Source of the DNA: Candidatus Competibacteraceae bacterium
Lineage (GTDB): Bacteria; Pseudomonadota; Gammaproteobacteria; Competibacterales; Competibacteraceae
Length of the DNA: 7,582 bases
Direction: 5' to 3'
Assembly (NCBI GenBank): GCA_012032855.1
Contig: JAAUQA010000145.1
Location: forward strand, 1 to 7,582
Part shown: positions 1 to 7,088 of the stretch, piece after piece
How the letters are laid out: every line of letters starts with the position of its first letter
Numbering within the stretch: position 1 is the stretch's first letter
Position numbers and translations under genes: made by a program
The notes under the pieces: generated by a model
Seen by the model: only the letters and a program-made list of their open reading frames with translations
What the model was told of the DNA's origin: nothing
Databases searched by the model: none

Positions 1-832
1 TGCCCATGCGGTTGAGCATACTGTTAGTAATGTAGGTGGCGATGATCTCCCGTCGTAACGGGTGTTCCTGCATCCCTTGGACGAAACGTTGCCGTAACGG
101 CTCGGGGAAATACATGAACAGATCCTTCTGCAAATGACTGTCTTCCGGCACATCGGAGGTCAACAACTCCTCGTGCAGAGCGATTTTTCCGTAGGCCAGT
201 AGCACCGCCAACTCCGGTGGCGTCAGCCCCTGCTGAGCGGCCTCTCGTTCTGCCAATTCCTCATCGTTGGGCAAAAATTCCAGCGTGCGATTGAGCTTGC
301 CGGCTTTTTCCAACGACCGCATCACCCGCACGTGGTCTCCTAAGGATTCAGCTGCCCGGCTATAGGTCATACTGATGGCTTGGGGTTGCAAATAATTCTG
401 TCGCAGCACTAGGTCGGCGACCTCGTCGGTCATTTCAGCCAGCAGCTGGTTACGCTGCTTCTCAGTCATGTCGCCGTTGCTGACGACATGATTGAGCAGA
501 ATCTTGATGTTGACCTCGTGATCCGAACAGTTAACTCCGCCGGAGTTGTCGATGGCATCGGTCAGGATTCTGCCGCCTTGCCGGGCATATTCGATCCGGC
601 CCAGTTGGGTAAAGCCCAAATTACCGCCCTCACCGACGACTTTACAGCGTAGCTCCCGGCCATCGACCCGCACGGCGTCGTTAGCCCGGTCGCCGGCCTC
701 AGCATGGCTCTCGTGGCGCGCTTTGACGTAGGTGCCGATACCGCCGTTCCAGAGTAGGTCCACCGGCGCTTGCATAACTGGTGTAACCAATTCGTTAGGC
801 GTTAACCGTTCGCTGTTAATGGCGAATACCAG
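1..832 (-). CDS. NAD-glutamate dehydrogenase, C-terminal fragment (reading frame 4 of 4), runs off left edge
   Basis: This frame is open from about 832 to the first base of the window, so neither its stop nor the protein C-terminus is visible. Reading from 832 gives [15 protein letters not shown], then [74 protein letters not shown] and, near the edge, [16 protein letters not shown]. All are recognisable as the post-catalytic part of the 180-kDa glutamate dehydrogenase. The first ATG in frame is at 775-773, but it sits inside conserved sequence and has no role as a natural start. The frame differs by one base from the preceding fragment. Confidence 0.8.
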   Translation of the reverse strand, partial: MVFAINSERLTPNELVTPVMQAPVDLLWNGGIGTYVKARHESHAEAGDRANDAVRVDGRELRCKVVGEGGNLGFTQLGRIEYARQGGRILTDAIDNSGGVNCSDHEVNIKILLNHVVSNGDMTEKQRNQLLAEMTDEVADLVLRQNYLQPQAISMTYSRAAESLGDHVRVMRSLEKAGKLNRTLEFLPNDEELAEREAAQQGLTPPELAVLLAYGKIALHEELLTSDVPEDSHLQKDLFMYFPEPLRQRFVQGMQEHPLRREIIATYITNSMLNRMG

Positions 833-1238
833 CCTGCGCTTCCGGGCTCAAGCGAATCGATTTAGCCGTGCGTGGATACACTGCTCCACCGGCTGACAGC
901 AGACTGTTGTCGTAGTCATCCCAACTGGAACGGGGCAGATTAAACAGCCGTTCCCGTTCTCGATAACTGATTTCCGGGTCCGGATTGGGGTCGATAAAAA
1001 TATGCAGGTGATTGAAGGCCGCCACCAGTTTGATATGGCGCGATAACAACATGCCGTTGCCGAACACATCGCCGGACATGTCACCGATGCCAACCACGGT
1101 AAAATCATCGCGCTGCTGGATGTCCATACCCAATTCCCGGAACTGACGTTTCACCGACTCCCAAGCGCCGCGCGCAGTGATACCCATTTTCTTATGATCG
1201 TAGCCGGCGGAACCGCCCGAAGCGAAAGCGTCTCCCAA
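816..1238 (-). CDS. NAD-glutamate dehydrogenase, catalytic-domain fragment (reading frame 3 of 4)
   Basis: A 140-codon frame carrying the core of the dinucleotide-binding part of the enzyme: [30 protein letters not shown] and the nucleotide loop [13 protein letters not shown], followed by [13 protein letters not shown] and [15 protein letters not shown]. Homology begins upstream of the nominal TTG start at 1238, at the TCC codon at 1280, so the start is an artefact of the frameshift. At its far end the frame should read [13 protein letters not shown] after LSPEAQ, but it reads AGIRH and stops at 816. One extra G in the GG at 833-834 explains this. The overlap with the central fragment is only the product of reading two frames across the break. 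Confidence 0.8.
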   Translation of the reverse strand: MGDAFASGGSAGYDHKKMGITARGAWESVKRQFRELGMDIQQRDDFTVVGIGDMSGDVFGNGMLLSRHIKLVAAFNHLHIFIDPNPDPEISYRERERLFNLPRSSWDDYDNSLLSAGGAVYPRTAKSIRLSPEAQAGIRH

Positions 1239-2923
1239 CCAAAAGCCGAATTCCTTGGCAATGCCGTTGGCGATGTCGGAAACGTCGCTGTACCCTTGTC
1301 CGCCGCCACCACCAGATACGGATCGTCGGGGTCGTAACGTACCACCTGCGGCGGCGAAATGATTGCGCCGTCGACTCGGTTATCGGTGATATCCAACAAG
1401 CCGTGGATGAACGTCCGGTAACAGGCCACCGCCTCTTGTTGTAATTGCTCTCGATTGCCGGGAGGCTGCTTGAGCACGAATCCGCCCTTAGCGCCGACCG
1501 GCACGATGACCGAGTTTTTCACCATTTGGGCTTTCATCAAACCCAACACCTCGGTGCGGAAATCCTCGCGGCGATCCGACCAACGCAATCCGCCGCGAGC
1601 AACCGGCCCGCCCCGCAGATGGACGCCCTCCAAGCGCGGCGAATACACGAAAATCTCGTACATGGGACGTGGCAAAGGTAGCTCGTCGATCCGGGCGGGA
1701 TCGAATTTAAAGGACAGATATGCTTTCGGGTGTCCCTGTTGATCAGTTTGGAAGAAATTGGTGCGCAGGGTAGCCTGAATGATATTCAAAAATCGCCGCA
1801 AGATGCGATCTTCATCTAAGCTGCTTACCTTTTCCAGTGCTTCTTCAATGGCAACCGTCAAAGCGGTACACCGCCGCCCGGCATCACTTTGGGCTTGGGG
1901 ATCGAAATGAGCGTGGAATAATTCCGCTAACAGCCGGGCGATCTGCGGATGATCGCCGACAGTGCGTTCCATATACGCTTGGCTGAAGGGTATGCGGGTT
2001 TGTAATAAGTATTTGCAATACGCCCTGAGCATCACCACATCGCGCCACGGCAGGGCTGCCGCCAACACCAAGCGGTTGAAGCCATCGCTTTCCAAAGCAC
2101 CGTTCCAGACGCTGGCGAAGGCATCCTGGAAAACCTCCCGAATGTGGGAGACATCCACCTGAATCCCTTCGTCTTCCTTCATATCGAAATCCAATACCCA
2201 CAACCGCTCACCATCGCGGGTCAGCACCTCATAAGGACGGGCGGTCAATACCCGCAGGCCCATGCGTTCTAACATGGGCAACACATCCGACAGGGGAATC
2301 GGCTGCTCCGGGCCGAACACTTTAAAACGCAACACCCCCTCCGGATCTTCGAGGGGTCGGTACAGCCGCATATCCATCGCGTAGTTCGGGCAAATCTTAT
2401 CCAGCCGCAGAATATCGCTTACCGCAGTGCGGACGGTGAAATCCTCCTTGTAAGCTGCAGGAAATGCCTGGCCGTAGCGTTGGAACAGGGTATTGCCCTG
2501 TTCCTCACCGACCTGTTCCAACAGGGCCTGATGTAAATCCTCTTCCCAAGATTGCAGAGCTGCCCGTAGCTGAGCCTCCAATTCGGGCACCGAATAGTCC
2601 GGGATTTGGCCAGGCTGAGTACGAATGTGGAATTGCACCCGCGCCAGCATTGATTCCGAAAACTGGGTGGCGAAGGTAGCGGATTCGCTGTTGAACACCT
2701 GCATCAGCACTGCTTGCATACGCAACCGCATATCGGTGTTATAGCGTTCTCTCGGCACGAAGACCAAACAGGACACGAAACGACCGAAGGTGTCCTCACG
2801 CACAAACAAACGCAGCCGCTGTCGCTCTTTAAGCTGCAGGATACCGGTGGCGATTTCGAACAGTTCTTCGTCCGTGGCCTGGAACAGATCATCACGCGGA
2901 AAGGTTTCGAGGATATTTTGCAA
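1151..2923 (-). CDS. NAD-glutamate dehydrogenase, central fragment (reading frame 2 of 4)
   Basis: A 590-codon frame that carries the middle of the enzyme. The TTG at 2923 is only the first possible start in the frame. Homologous sequence begins earlier, at about 3001 (IPLLRSKIERV...), so this is not a true initiation site. The fragment holds the second part of the regulatory region ([27 protein letters not shown]) and the first half of the catalytic domain, with [16 protein letters not shown], the lysine motif [12 protein letters not shown] and [13 protein letters not shown]. At 1280-1282 it loses frame: it reads [11 protein letters not shown] where the neighbouring frame gives the expected [17 protein letters not shown]. 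The remaining ~43 residues, down to the stop at 1151, are out-of-frame junk. Confidence 0.8.
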   Translation of the reverse strand: MQNILETFPRDDLFQATDEELFEIATGILQLKERQRLRLFVREDTFGRFVSCLVFVPRERYNTDMRLRMQAVLMQVFNSESATFATQFSESMLARVQFHIRTQPGQIPDYSVPELEAQLRAALQSWEEDLHQALLEQVGEEQGNTLFQRYGQAFPAAYKEDFTVRTAVSDILRLDKICPNYAMDMRLYRPLEDPEGVLRFKVFGPEQPIPLSDVLPMLERMGLRVLTARPYEVLTRDGERLWVLDFDMKEDEGIQVDVSHIREVFQDAFASVWNGALESDGFNRLVLAAALPWRDVVMLRAYCKYLLQTRIPFSQAYMERTVGDHPQIARLLAELFHAHFDPQAQSDAGRRCTALTVAIEEALEKVSSLDEDRILRRFLNIIQATLRTNFFQTDQQGHPKAYLSFKFDPARIDELPLPRPMYEIFVYSPRLEGVHLRGGPVARGGLRWSDRREDFRTEVLGLMKAQMVKNSVIVPVGAKGGFVLKQPPGNREQLQQEAVACYRTFIHGLLDITDNRVDGAIISPPQVVRYDPDDPYLVVAADKGTATFPTSPTALPRNSAFGWETLSLRAVPPATIIRKWVSLRAALGSR

Positions 2924-2964
2924 CGCCTTGCCCGCATGTCCCTTGGGCGACAGACGGGCGCGAG

Positions 2965-4023
2965 TCAGAACTCGTTCGATCTTGCTGCGTAGTAACGGAA
3001 TGCCCGCGGATTGACGTTATACGCCTGTGCGGTGTATAGCCCCAGGAAACGGTGTTCACCGATAACTTTGCCTTCCGCACCGAAACGTTTGATGCCCAGG
3101 TAATCCAGATGCACGGGGCGATGAACGGTAGAACGGGCGCTGGCTTTGGAAATAATCAACAGCTGGGGAGCGTAGGACAACTTACGCAAATCCACAGGCA
3201 ATTCCGCAAAGCTGTGCGAAATCCCTTGTTCACCGCCACGCAACAAGCCCAATCCGGAACCGGGCACGGTACAGAGCACAACTTCGCCGTCTTTTTCCAC
3301 CAAATCGTAATTGCGGTAACCGAGAAAGGTGAAATGCTCGCTCGCCATCCAGCGCAGAAAGTCCTGACTTTCCCGAACTTCTGACGGGTGCAAGGGCATC
3401 TCAGTCGTGTCGAGCTCGGTCACGATAGTCTGTAATTGATCACGCATCAGCGGCCAATCTTCGACGGCGACCCGCACATCGGTTAACGCCTTCAGTAACC
3501 CGTTTTGTAAACCGGCCAGCAACTCGGAATCGGTTTGCCGATCCACTTCAAAGTGCATGGTCGCTTCACTAATACCGTCTTCCACCCCGCCTGCCAGAAT
3601 TTCTCGCAAATGGCCCTGGTCGTCGCGTACCACCCGCATGACCGGGTGGATGACTTGATGCACTGTCAGACCGTGACGATTGATTTCCATGGTCATCGAA
3701 TCCACCAGAAACGGCATGTCGTCGGTTACGATCTCAACCACGCTGTGCGTGCACTGCCAGCCGTGTTCCTCGAAGGAGGGGTTGTAGACGCGAATCACCG
3801 CCGTTCCCGCCTGTCGCTGGCGACTCAGACTCCAATGCGAGAGGGCCGCACCGTAGAGGTCTTCCGGGTCATCGTCGAGCAGGTCTTCGGGAGCGACCCA
3901 AGCGTAATAATGTCTAACAAACGCCTGTGCCATAGCCACCGACTGTTCAGGTAGACGTTGCTGCAGTAATTCAATGACCTGGTCGATGAGTTGCGCTTTC
4001 TGCTCGGCTAGTTTATGGGTCAT
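2965..4023 (-). CDS. NAD-glutamate dehydrogenase, N-terminal fragment (reading frame 1 of 4)
   Basis: This open frame starts at an ATG with a good ribosome-binding site and encodes 352 residues. The first 340 are genuine glutamate dehydrogenase sequence, ending ...YNVNPR. They include the ACT-like region THSVVEIVTDDMPFLVDSM (residues 92-110), the following INRHGLTVHQVIHPV stretch, and HFTFLGYRNY (230-239). After Arg340 the frame reads twelve unrelated residues to a TGA at 2965-2967. The expected continuation IPLLRSKIERVLTRARLSPK is present one frame over, beginning at the ATT at 3001. If the shift is real, the product would be an orphan regulatory domain with no catalytic part. Confidence 0.8.
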   Translation of the reverse strand: MTHKLAEQKAQLIDQVIELLQQRLPEQSVAMAQAFVRHYYAWVAPEDLLDDDPEDLYGAALSHWSLSRQRQAGTAVIRVYNPSFEEHGWQCTHSVVEIVTDDMPFLVDSMTMEINRHGLTVHQVIHPVMRVVRDDQGHLREILAGGVEDGISEATMHFEVDRQTDSELLAGLQNGLLKALTDVRVAVEDWPLMRDQLQTIVTELDTTEMPLHPSEVRESQDFLRWMASEHFTFLGYRNYDLVEKDGEVVLCTVPGSGLGLLRGGEQGISHSFAELPVDLRKLSYAPQLLIISKASARSTVHRPVHLDYLGIKRFGAEGKVIGEHRFLGLYTAQAYNVNPRAFRYYAARSNEF

Positions 4024-4027
4024 GTGG

Positions 4028-4034
4028 CTTCCTC
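4028..4034 (-). promoter_or_regulatory. Ribosome-binding site of the glutamate dehydrogenase gene
   Basis: On the minus strand GAGGAAG lies about six bases before the ATG at 4023. This is a good Shine-Dalgarno match at normal spacing. It supports that ATG as the true start; the residues that follow (MTHKLAEQKAQL) fit the variable N-terminus of the family. Confidence 0.65.
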
Positions 4035-4125
4035 GCTGTATTCTCTTGTTTTCATCGCGCTGTAGAAAAGACGATTAAGGCAAGTGTAGCGGATGCACGG
4101 GATTGTTACGCGAGGCTGTTCAATA

Positions 4126-4163
4126 CCCGTGCCGGCCTTTAGCGGACCTGGTTCCGGCAGGGG
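4126..4163. repeat. Imperfect inverted repeat downstream of the GGDEF-EAL gene
   Basis: The arms CCCGTGCCGG (4126-4135) and CCGGCAGGGG (4154-4163) pair at nine of ten positions around an 18-base loop. The repeat starts about 22 bases after the stop codon of the minus-strand GGDEF-EAL gene, a usual place for a transcript-end hairpin. The minus-strand sequence that follows (GGGTATTGAACAG) has no run of T. It might stabilise the mRNA 3' end or be an inefficient terminator; chance is also possible. Confidence 0.4.
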
Positions 4164-4185
4164 TTTGCATCAAGACCGACGCTGC

Positions 4186-6321
4186 TTATTGCGGCGGCCA
4201 TCTGCGTGACAGCAGAGCTTGCAGTTGCTGAGCGGATTGCGGTTTACCGAACAGAAACCCTTGGCCTTCTTCACACCCTTCCCGGGTTAGGAAAGTTTGT
4301 TGTTCTAGGGTTTCCACACCTTCAGCAATCACCCGCAATCGAAGGCTTTTCGCCAGAGCAACGATCGCACGGGTAATCGCCATATCGTCGGTATCGGTAG
4401 GAATATCACCGACAAACGATTGATCTATTTTTAAATAATCAATGGGAAAACGCTTGAGATAACTCAGCGAAGAATACCCGGTACCGAAATCGTCGATCGC
4501 TACGGTAATCCCCATAGCCTTAATTTCATTCAGGATATGCTGAGTCCTGCTGGGGTCTTGCATGACCATGCTTTCGGTGATTTCCAATTCCAGCGCATGA
4601 GCGGAAAAGTTAGTTTCATGCAATATGGCTGCGATCCGTTGCGGCAGATCCGGTTGGCGGAATTGCCGGGCGGATAAATTAACCGCTAACCGCAACGGCG
4701 GCAACCCATCCCGTTTCCAGGTGCTGGCCTGGATACAGGCGGTGCGTAACACCCATTCCCCGATCGCCACGATCATCCCCGTTTGCTCGGCTAGGGGGAT
4801 GAAGCGCGCCGGAGGAATCAAGCCTAGCTGAGGATGTTGCCAACGGATGAGGGTTTCTACGCTAGTCATTTGCCCAGACATCAGATCCAGGCAGGGTTGG
4901 TATTCGAGAATGAATTCATCGCGTTCCAACGCCAGCCGCAGACTATTGCTCAGAAACAGCGTTTCGGTCGCCTGGAAGTTCATTTCGTTCGAGAAAAACA
5001 CGTAATCGTTACGGCCGTCTTCTTTCGCGCGGTAAAGCGCGGTATCGGCATTTTTCAACAAGGTCTGCACATCATTACCGTCCGTAGGGTAACAACTGAT
5101 GCCGACGCTGGCGGAAATATAGAGAACATGATCGTCGAATTTGAACGGTTGAGTCAGCACGTCGAGAAATTTGCGAGCGGGTGTGGCGGCATCCTGCGAG
5201 TGGCTGAGGGGGTCCAACAACACACCGAACTCATCGCCGCCCAAGCGAGCCACTAAATCGCTCTCGCGGGTACAAGTACGCAACCGTTGCGCAACTTCAT
5301 TTAACAAAGCATCCCCCAGCGCGTGCCCCAGGGAATCATTGATAGTTTTGAAATGGTCCAGATCAATCAGCAATAACCCGACCACCTGTTGATGACGACC
5401 GGCACGGTTTAATGCTTCGCCGAACCGTTTTTGAAGCAGCAACCGATTGGCCAAGCCAGTCAGAGGATCGTGGTGGGTCAGAAACTGCACCCATAACTCT
5501 TGCTGCTTGCGTTGCGAAATATCGGTGAACATACCGACATAATGCGAGATCTTACCGGCTTGGTCTCTGACCTGGTTGAGATTGAGCCATTGCGTATAGG
5601 TGGTTCCATCCTTGCGTTGATTACTGATTTCGCCTTGCCACTGCTCTGTAGCCTGCAGGCTCTCCCAGATCCGGGCGTAGAAAGCCGGATCGTGAGACCC
5701 CGATTTGAGTATGGCCGGGGTTTGTCCGATAACCTCATGCCGCGAATAGCCGGTAACCTGGGTAAATGCTTTATTAACGAAAATAATTTTATGCTGCGCG
5801 TCGGTAATCACGATTCCCTCTGTCGTGTTATCGAATACGCTGCTCGCTAGGCGTAATTCCGTTTCTATTTGACGCCGCTCGGTGGTGTCACTGAAAGTGC
5901 TTTGATAGTCGGTCAACTGACCCTGTGCGTCCCGCTTAATTAGGGTGCAGGTATTAACCCAACGCGCTTGACCGTCCTTGGTGATGATTCGATACTCCTG
6001 CTGGAACTGCGCTACTCCTTGGCTGGTGTACTCAAGGGTTTCCTGGATCACCCGATCCCGGTCATTAGGATGAATCAACATGTCGAACGACCGCCCGGTG
6101 GAGAGCAGCTCCTCCGCGCTATACCCAAACTGGGCAATATTGGGGGAAATAAATGTGGCTGGCTGACCCATCTGCCAGCGGCATAGCACAGCGGCGCTGT
6201 TTTCTACGGCGGCGCTAACTTGTTGCAATCCCCTTTTTGTGCGTCTCAGCCTAATAACCAAAACCGCAATGATGATTCCGGCGAAAACCAACTGAACCAG
6301 GTGTAGAATCACATTCGACAT
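4186..6321 (-). CDS. Membrane-anchored PAS-PAS-GGDEF-EAL c-di-GMP signalling protein
   Basis: This 711-residue protein probably turns over the second messenger c-di-GMP at the inner membrane. A single hydrophobic helix (about residues 5-25) is followed by basic residues RLRRTKR, so the rest should face the cytoplasm. Two PAS domains follow: about 35-150, and about 155-270 with [17 protein letters not shown] and GYSRHEVIG. The GGDEF domain (about 275-440) has intact GGDEF at 361-365 and an RxxD inhibitory site (RESD, 352-355), so cyclase activity with product inhibition is possible. The EAL domain (about 455-705) has ETL (489-491) in place of EAL but keeps the metal/catalytic set: Glu489, Asn548 (NLSARQF), Glu580 (ELEITES), Asp610-Asp611 (DDFGTGYSS), Lys631 (KID), Glu667 (AEGVE) and Gln687. 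Phosphodiesterase activity is therefore likely. The ATG start is chosen because it just precedes the helix; only a weak GGTAA lies upstream. The direction of net activity and the PAS ligand are unknown. Confidence 0.95.
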   Translation of the reverse strand: MSNVILHLVQLVFAGIIIAVLVIRLRRTKRGLQQVSAAVENSAAVLCRWQMGQPATFISPNIAQFGYSAEELLSTGRSFDMLIHPNDRDRVIQETLEYTSQGVAQFQQEYRIITKDGQARWVNTCTLIKRDAQGQLTDYQSTFSDTTERRQIETELRLASSVFDNTTEGIVITDAQHKIIFVNKAFTQVTGYSRHEVIGQTPAILKSGSHDPAFYARIWESLQATEQWQGEISNQRKDGTTYTQWLNLNQVRDQAGKISHYVGMFTDISQRKQQELWVQFLTHHDPLTGLANRLLLQKRFGEALNRAGRHQQVVGLLLIDLDHFKTINDSLGHALGDALLNEVAQRLRTCTRESDLVARLGGDEFGVLLDPLSHSQDAATPARKFLDVLTQPFKFDDHVLYISASVGISCYPTDGNDVQTLLKNADTALYRAKEDGRNDYVFFSNEMNFQATETLFLSNSLRLALERDEFILEYQPCLDLMSGQMTSVETLIRWQHPQLGLIPPARFIPLAEQTGMIVAIGEWVLRTACIQASTWKRDGLPPLRLAVNLSARQFRQPDLPQRIAAILHETNFSAHALELEITESMVMQDPSRTQHILNEIKAMGITVAIDDFGTGYSSLSYLKRFPIDYLKIDQSFVGDIPTDTDDMAITRAIVALAKSLRLRVIAEGVETLEQQTFLTREGCEEGQGFLFGKPQSAQQLQALLSRRWPPQ
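6304..6309 (+). promoter_or_regulatory. Possible -10 element for orn
   Basis: TAGAAT matches the sigma-70 -10 consensus at five of six positions and would place transcription start about 28 bases before the orn ATG. It lies within the first codons of the divergent GGDEF-EAL gene. The hexamer 17 bases upstream (GCGAAA) is a poor -35, so this is a tentative call from one half of a promoter. Confidence 0.25.
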
Positions 6322-6342
6322 TACGTTACCAATAGAAAAACT
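6322..6342. other. 21-bp divergent gap between the GGDEF-EAL gene and orn
   Basis: The start codons of the two genes lie back to back with only 21 bases between them. That is too little for two separate core promoters, so each gene's promoter must lie at least partly inside the other's coding sequence. Neither start has a strong Shine-Dalgarno: the orn side shows AATAGAAAAACT before its ATG and the other side GGTAACGT. Both could therefore be leaderless or weakly translated. Confidence 0.75.
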
Positions 6343-6885
6343 ATGAGTCTGCCTGAAAATCTAATCTGGATCGACTTGGAAATGACCGGCCTTGATACGC
6401 AAACCGACCGGATCATCGAAATCGCCACCATTGTCACCGATAGTCAATTGACTGTTTTGGCGGAAGGACCGGTACTGGCCATCCATCAGAGTGACTCGGT
6501 GTTGGCGGCGATGGACGAGTGGAATCGCACCCAACATGGGCGCTCCGGTCTGCTCGACCGGGTTCGCGCAAGCCGCGTCGACGAACCAAACGCCGAAGCG
6601 CAAACTCTGCAATTCCTCAGCGAATACCTACCCCCCGGCAAATCGCCCATGTGCGGCAATAGTGTTTGCCAGGATCGTCGTTTTCTGGCGCGTTGTATGC
6701 CAACCCTGGAAGCGTATTTCCATTACCGTAACTTGGACGTCAGCACGTTAAAGGAATTAGCCCGGCGTTGGTACCCCACCCACGACAGTTTTAATAAACC
6801 CTCCGCTCACCTAGCATTGGATGATATACGGGCATCTATCGAGGAATTACGTTACTACCGGAAGACATTATTTTTACCTGCGTAA
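6343..6885 (+). CDS. orn: Oligoribonuclease (3'-5' exoribonuclease of DEDDh type)
   Basis: Orn degrades very short RNAs, above all dinucleotides, to mononucleotides in the cytoplasm. This finishes RNA decay and removes pGpG, the product of c-di-GMP phosphodiesterases. The 180-residue length matches the family (about 180). The catalytic DEDDh residues are all visible: Asp11 and Glu13 in WIDLEMTGL, Asp111 in CQDRRFL, and His156 and Asp161 in [12 protein letters not shown]. Other signatures are [11 protein letters not shown] (23-33), [12 protein letters not shown] (59-70) and [13 protein letters not shown] (131-143). The ATG at 6343 gives the normal N-terminus (a few residues before [12 protein letters not shown]), although no clear Shine-Dalgarno precedes it. 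It is head to head with the GGDEF-EAL gene. The transporter gene downstream is on the same strand but 203 bases away, so it is probably transcribed separately. Confidence 0.97.
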   Translation: MSLPENLIWIDLEMTGLDTQTDRIIEIATIVTDSQLTVLAEGPVLAIHQSDSVLAAMDEWNRTQHGRSGLLDRVRASRVDEPNAEAQTLQFLSEYLPPGKSPMCGNSVCQDRRFLARCMPTLEAYFHYRNLDVSTLKELARRWYPTHDSFNKPSAHLALDDIRASIEELRYYRKTLFLPA

Positions 6886-6946
6886 TTTTCGCTTGTATCC
6901 ACTGCATTTTTACCCGCTATTATTCTCCCTAATCCTAACCTTCCCC

Positions 6947-6989
6947 CGCCAGTGAGAGAGCGCTCCTTCGGAGAGCTTCGGCCCTGGCG
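6947..6989. repeat. Imperfect two-tier hairpin upstream of the phosphate symporter gene
   Basis: The outer arms CGCCAG (6947-6952) and CTGGCG (6984-6989) are perfectly complementary. Inside them AGCGCTCC (6959-6966) and GGAGAGCT (6970-6977) pair at seven of eight positions around a TTC loop, with one G-A mismatch. A roughly symmetric internal loop separates the two stems. There is no run of T on either side, so it is not an ordinary terminator. It could be a REP-like dispersed repeat, an mRNA-stabilising element at the 3' end of orn, or a leader structure of the transporter mRNA. Confidence 0.5.
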
Positions 6990-7070
6990 TGAGTCCCTGA
7001 CCTTAATCGTTTCGTCACACTCCGAGAGTAGTGTTATTTCGTCAACATTAATTGCCACTAACGACTTATC

Positions 7071-7075
7071 GGAGG
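7071..7075 (+). promoter_or_regulatory. Ribosome-binding site of the Na/Pi symporter gene
   Basis: GGAGG is a strong Shine-Dalgarno. It lies 13 bases before the ATG at 7089, which is long, but only seven bases before an in-frame TTG at 7083 (TTG GCC ATG). Either codon could start the protein; the difference is two residues. Confidence 0.6.
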
Positions 7076-7088
7076 CTATTCCTTGGCC

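Larger units (their letters stand above)
1..4023 (-). pseudogene. gdhB: NAD-specific glutamate dehydrogenase (180-kDa class), three frameshifts, C-terminus cut by window edge
   Basis: The enzyme deaminates L-glutamate oxidatively to 2-oxoglutarate and ammonium with NAD+, in the cytoplasm, feeding the TCA cycle. Translating the minus strand and changing frame three times gives a continuous protein of about 1,340 residues. The family is about 1,600 long, so roughly 270 residues lie off the left edge. In order it holds an N-terminal ACT-like regulatory region (about residues 93-175), the HFTFLGYR motif (230-237), the [27 protein letters not shown] segment type near 2740-2830, the catalytic stretch [13 protein letters not shown] (about 1560-1598), the substrate-lysine motif GAKGGFV (about 1477-1500) and the NAD-binding loop [13 protein letters not shown] (1053-1091). 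Breaks: one base missing near 3001-3003, one missing in the A-run at 1280-1282, and one extra near 833-834. All lie in or beside short homopolymers and the flanks are fully conserved. So this is either a very young pseudogene or sequencing error. Family identity is near certain; broken status is not. Confidence 0.9.
4024..4185. other. Non-coding spacer between the GGDEF-EAL gene and the glutamate dehydrogenase gene
   Basis: The two genes read the same way (minus strand) with 162 bases between them. That leaves room for a separate dehydrogenase promoter, though read-through is also possible. The best -10-like hexamer I see on the minus strand is TACACT (4088-4083), but no convincing -35 lies 16-18 bases before it, so I do not call a promoter. 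The spacer also contains an imperfect inverted repeat (4126-4163). No T-rich tract follows it, so no classical terminator is visible for the upstream gene. No small ORF with a credible start is present. Confidence 0.6.
6886..7088. other. Intergenic region between orn and the phosphate symporter gene
   Basis: About 200 bases with no credible ORF, tRNA or T-tract terminator. The first 60 bases are T/C-rich. An imperfect hairpin occupies 6947-6989, and an AT-richer stretch (7004-7070) before the ribosome-binding site is where a transporter promoter would be expected. TTCGTC...TTATTT (7012-7040 area) has 17-base spacing but poor hexamers. I looked for a PhoB box (two CTGTCAT-like repeats 11 bases apart) and found only one loose half-site, CGTCACA. 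Confidence 0.5.

Noticed and set aside
2990..3010. Programmed ribosomal frameshift in the glutamate dehydrogenase gene
   Set aside because: No slippery heptamer with a clear downstream structure is visible, the family is not known to use frameshifting, and three shifts in one gene make indels or sequencing errors far more likely.
3535..3954. 139-codon plus-strand ORF opposite the N-terminal part of the glutamate dehydrogenase
   Set aside because: It is antisense to strongly conserved coding sequence, shows no recognisable family and has no ribosome-binding site I would trust. It is a shadow frame, as are the similar plus-strand frames at 3052-3384 and 1445-1742.
4834..5256. 140-codon plus-strand ORF inside the GGDEF-EAL gene
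   Set aside because: It lies wholly opposite the conserved GGDEF and early EAL coding sequence. Its translation resembles no family I know.
6995..7020. Possible PhoB box upstream of the phosphate symporter
   Set aside because: CTGACCT and TCGTCAC resemble half-sites but are 15 bases apart start to start, not 11, and neither matches CTGTCAT well.
6886..7088. tRNA or small RNA gene in the intergenic region
   Set aside because: No cloverleaf, no GTTC-type T-loop with matching acceptor stem and no terminator tract; the hairpin alone does not support an RNA gene.
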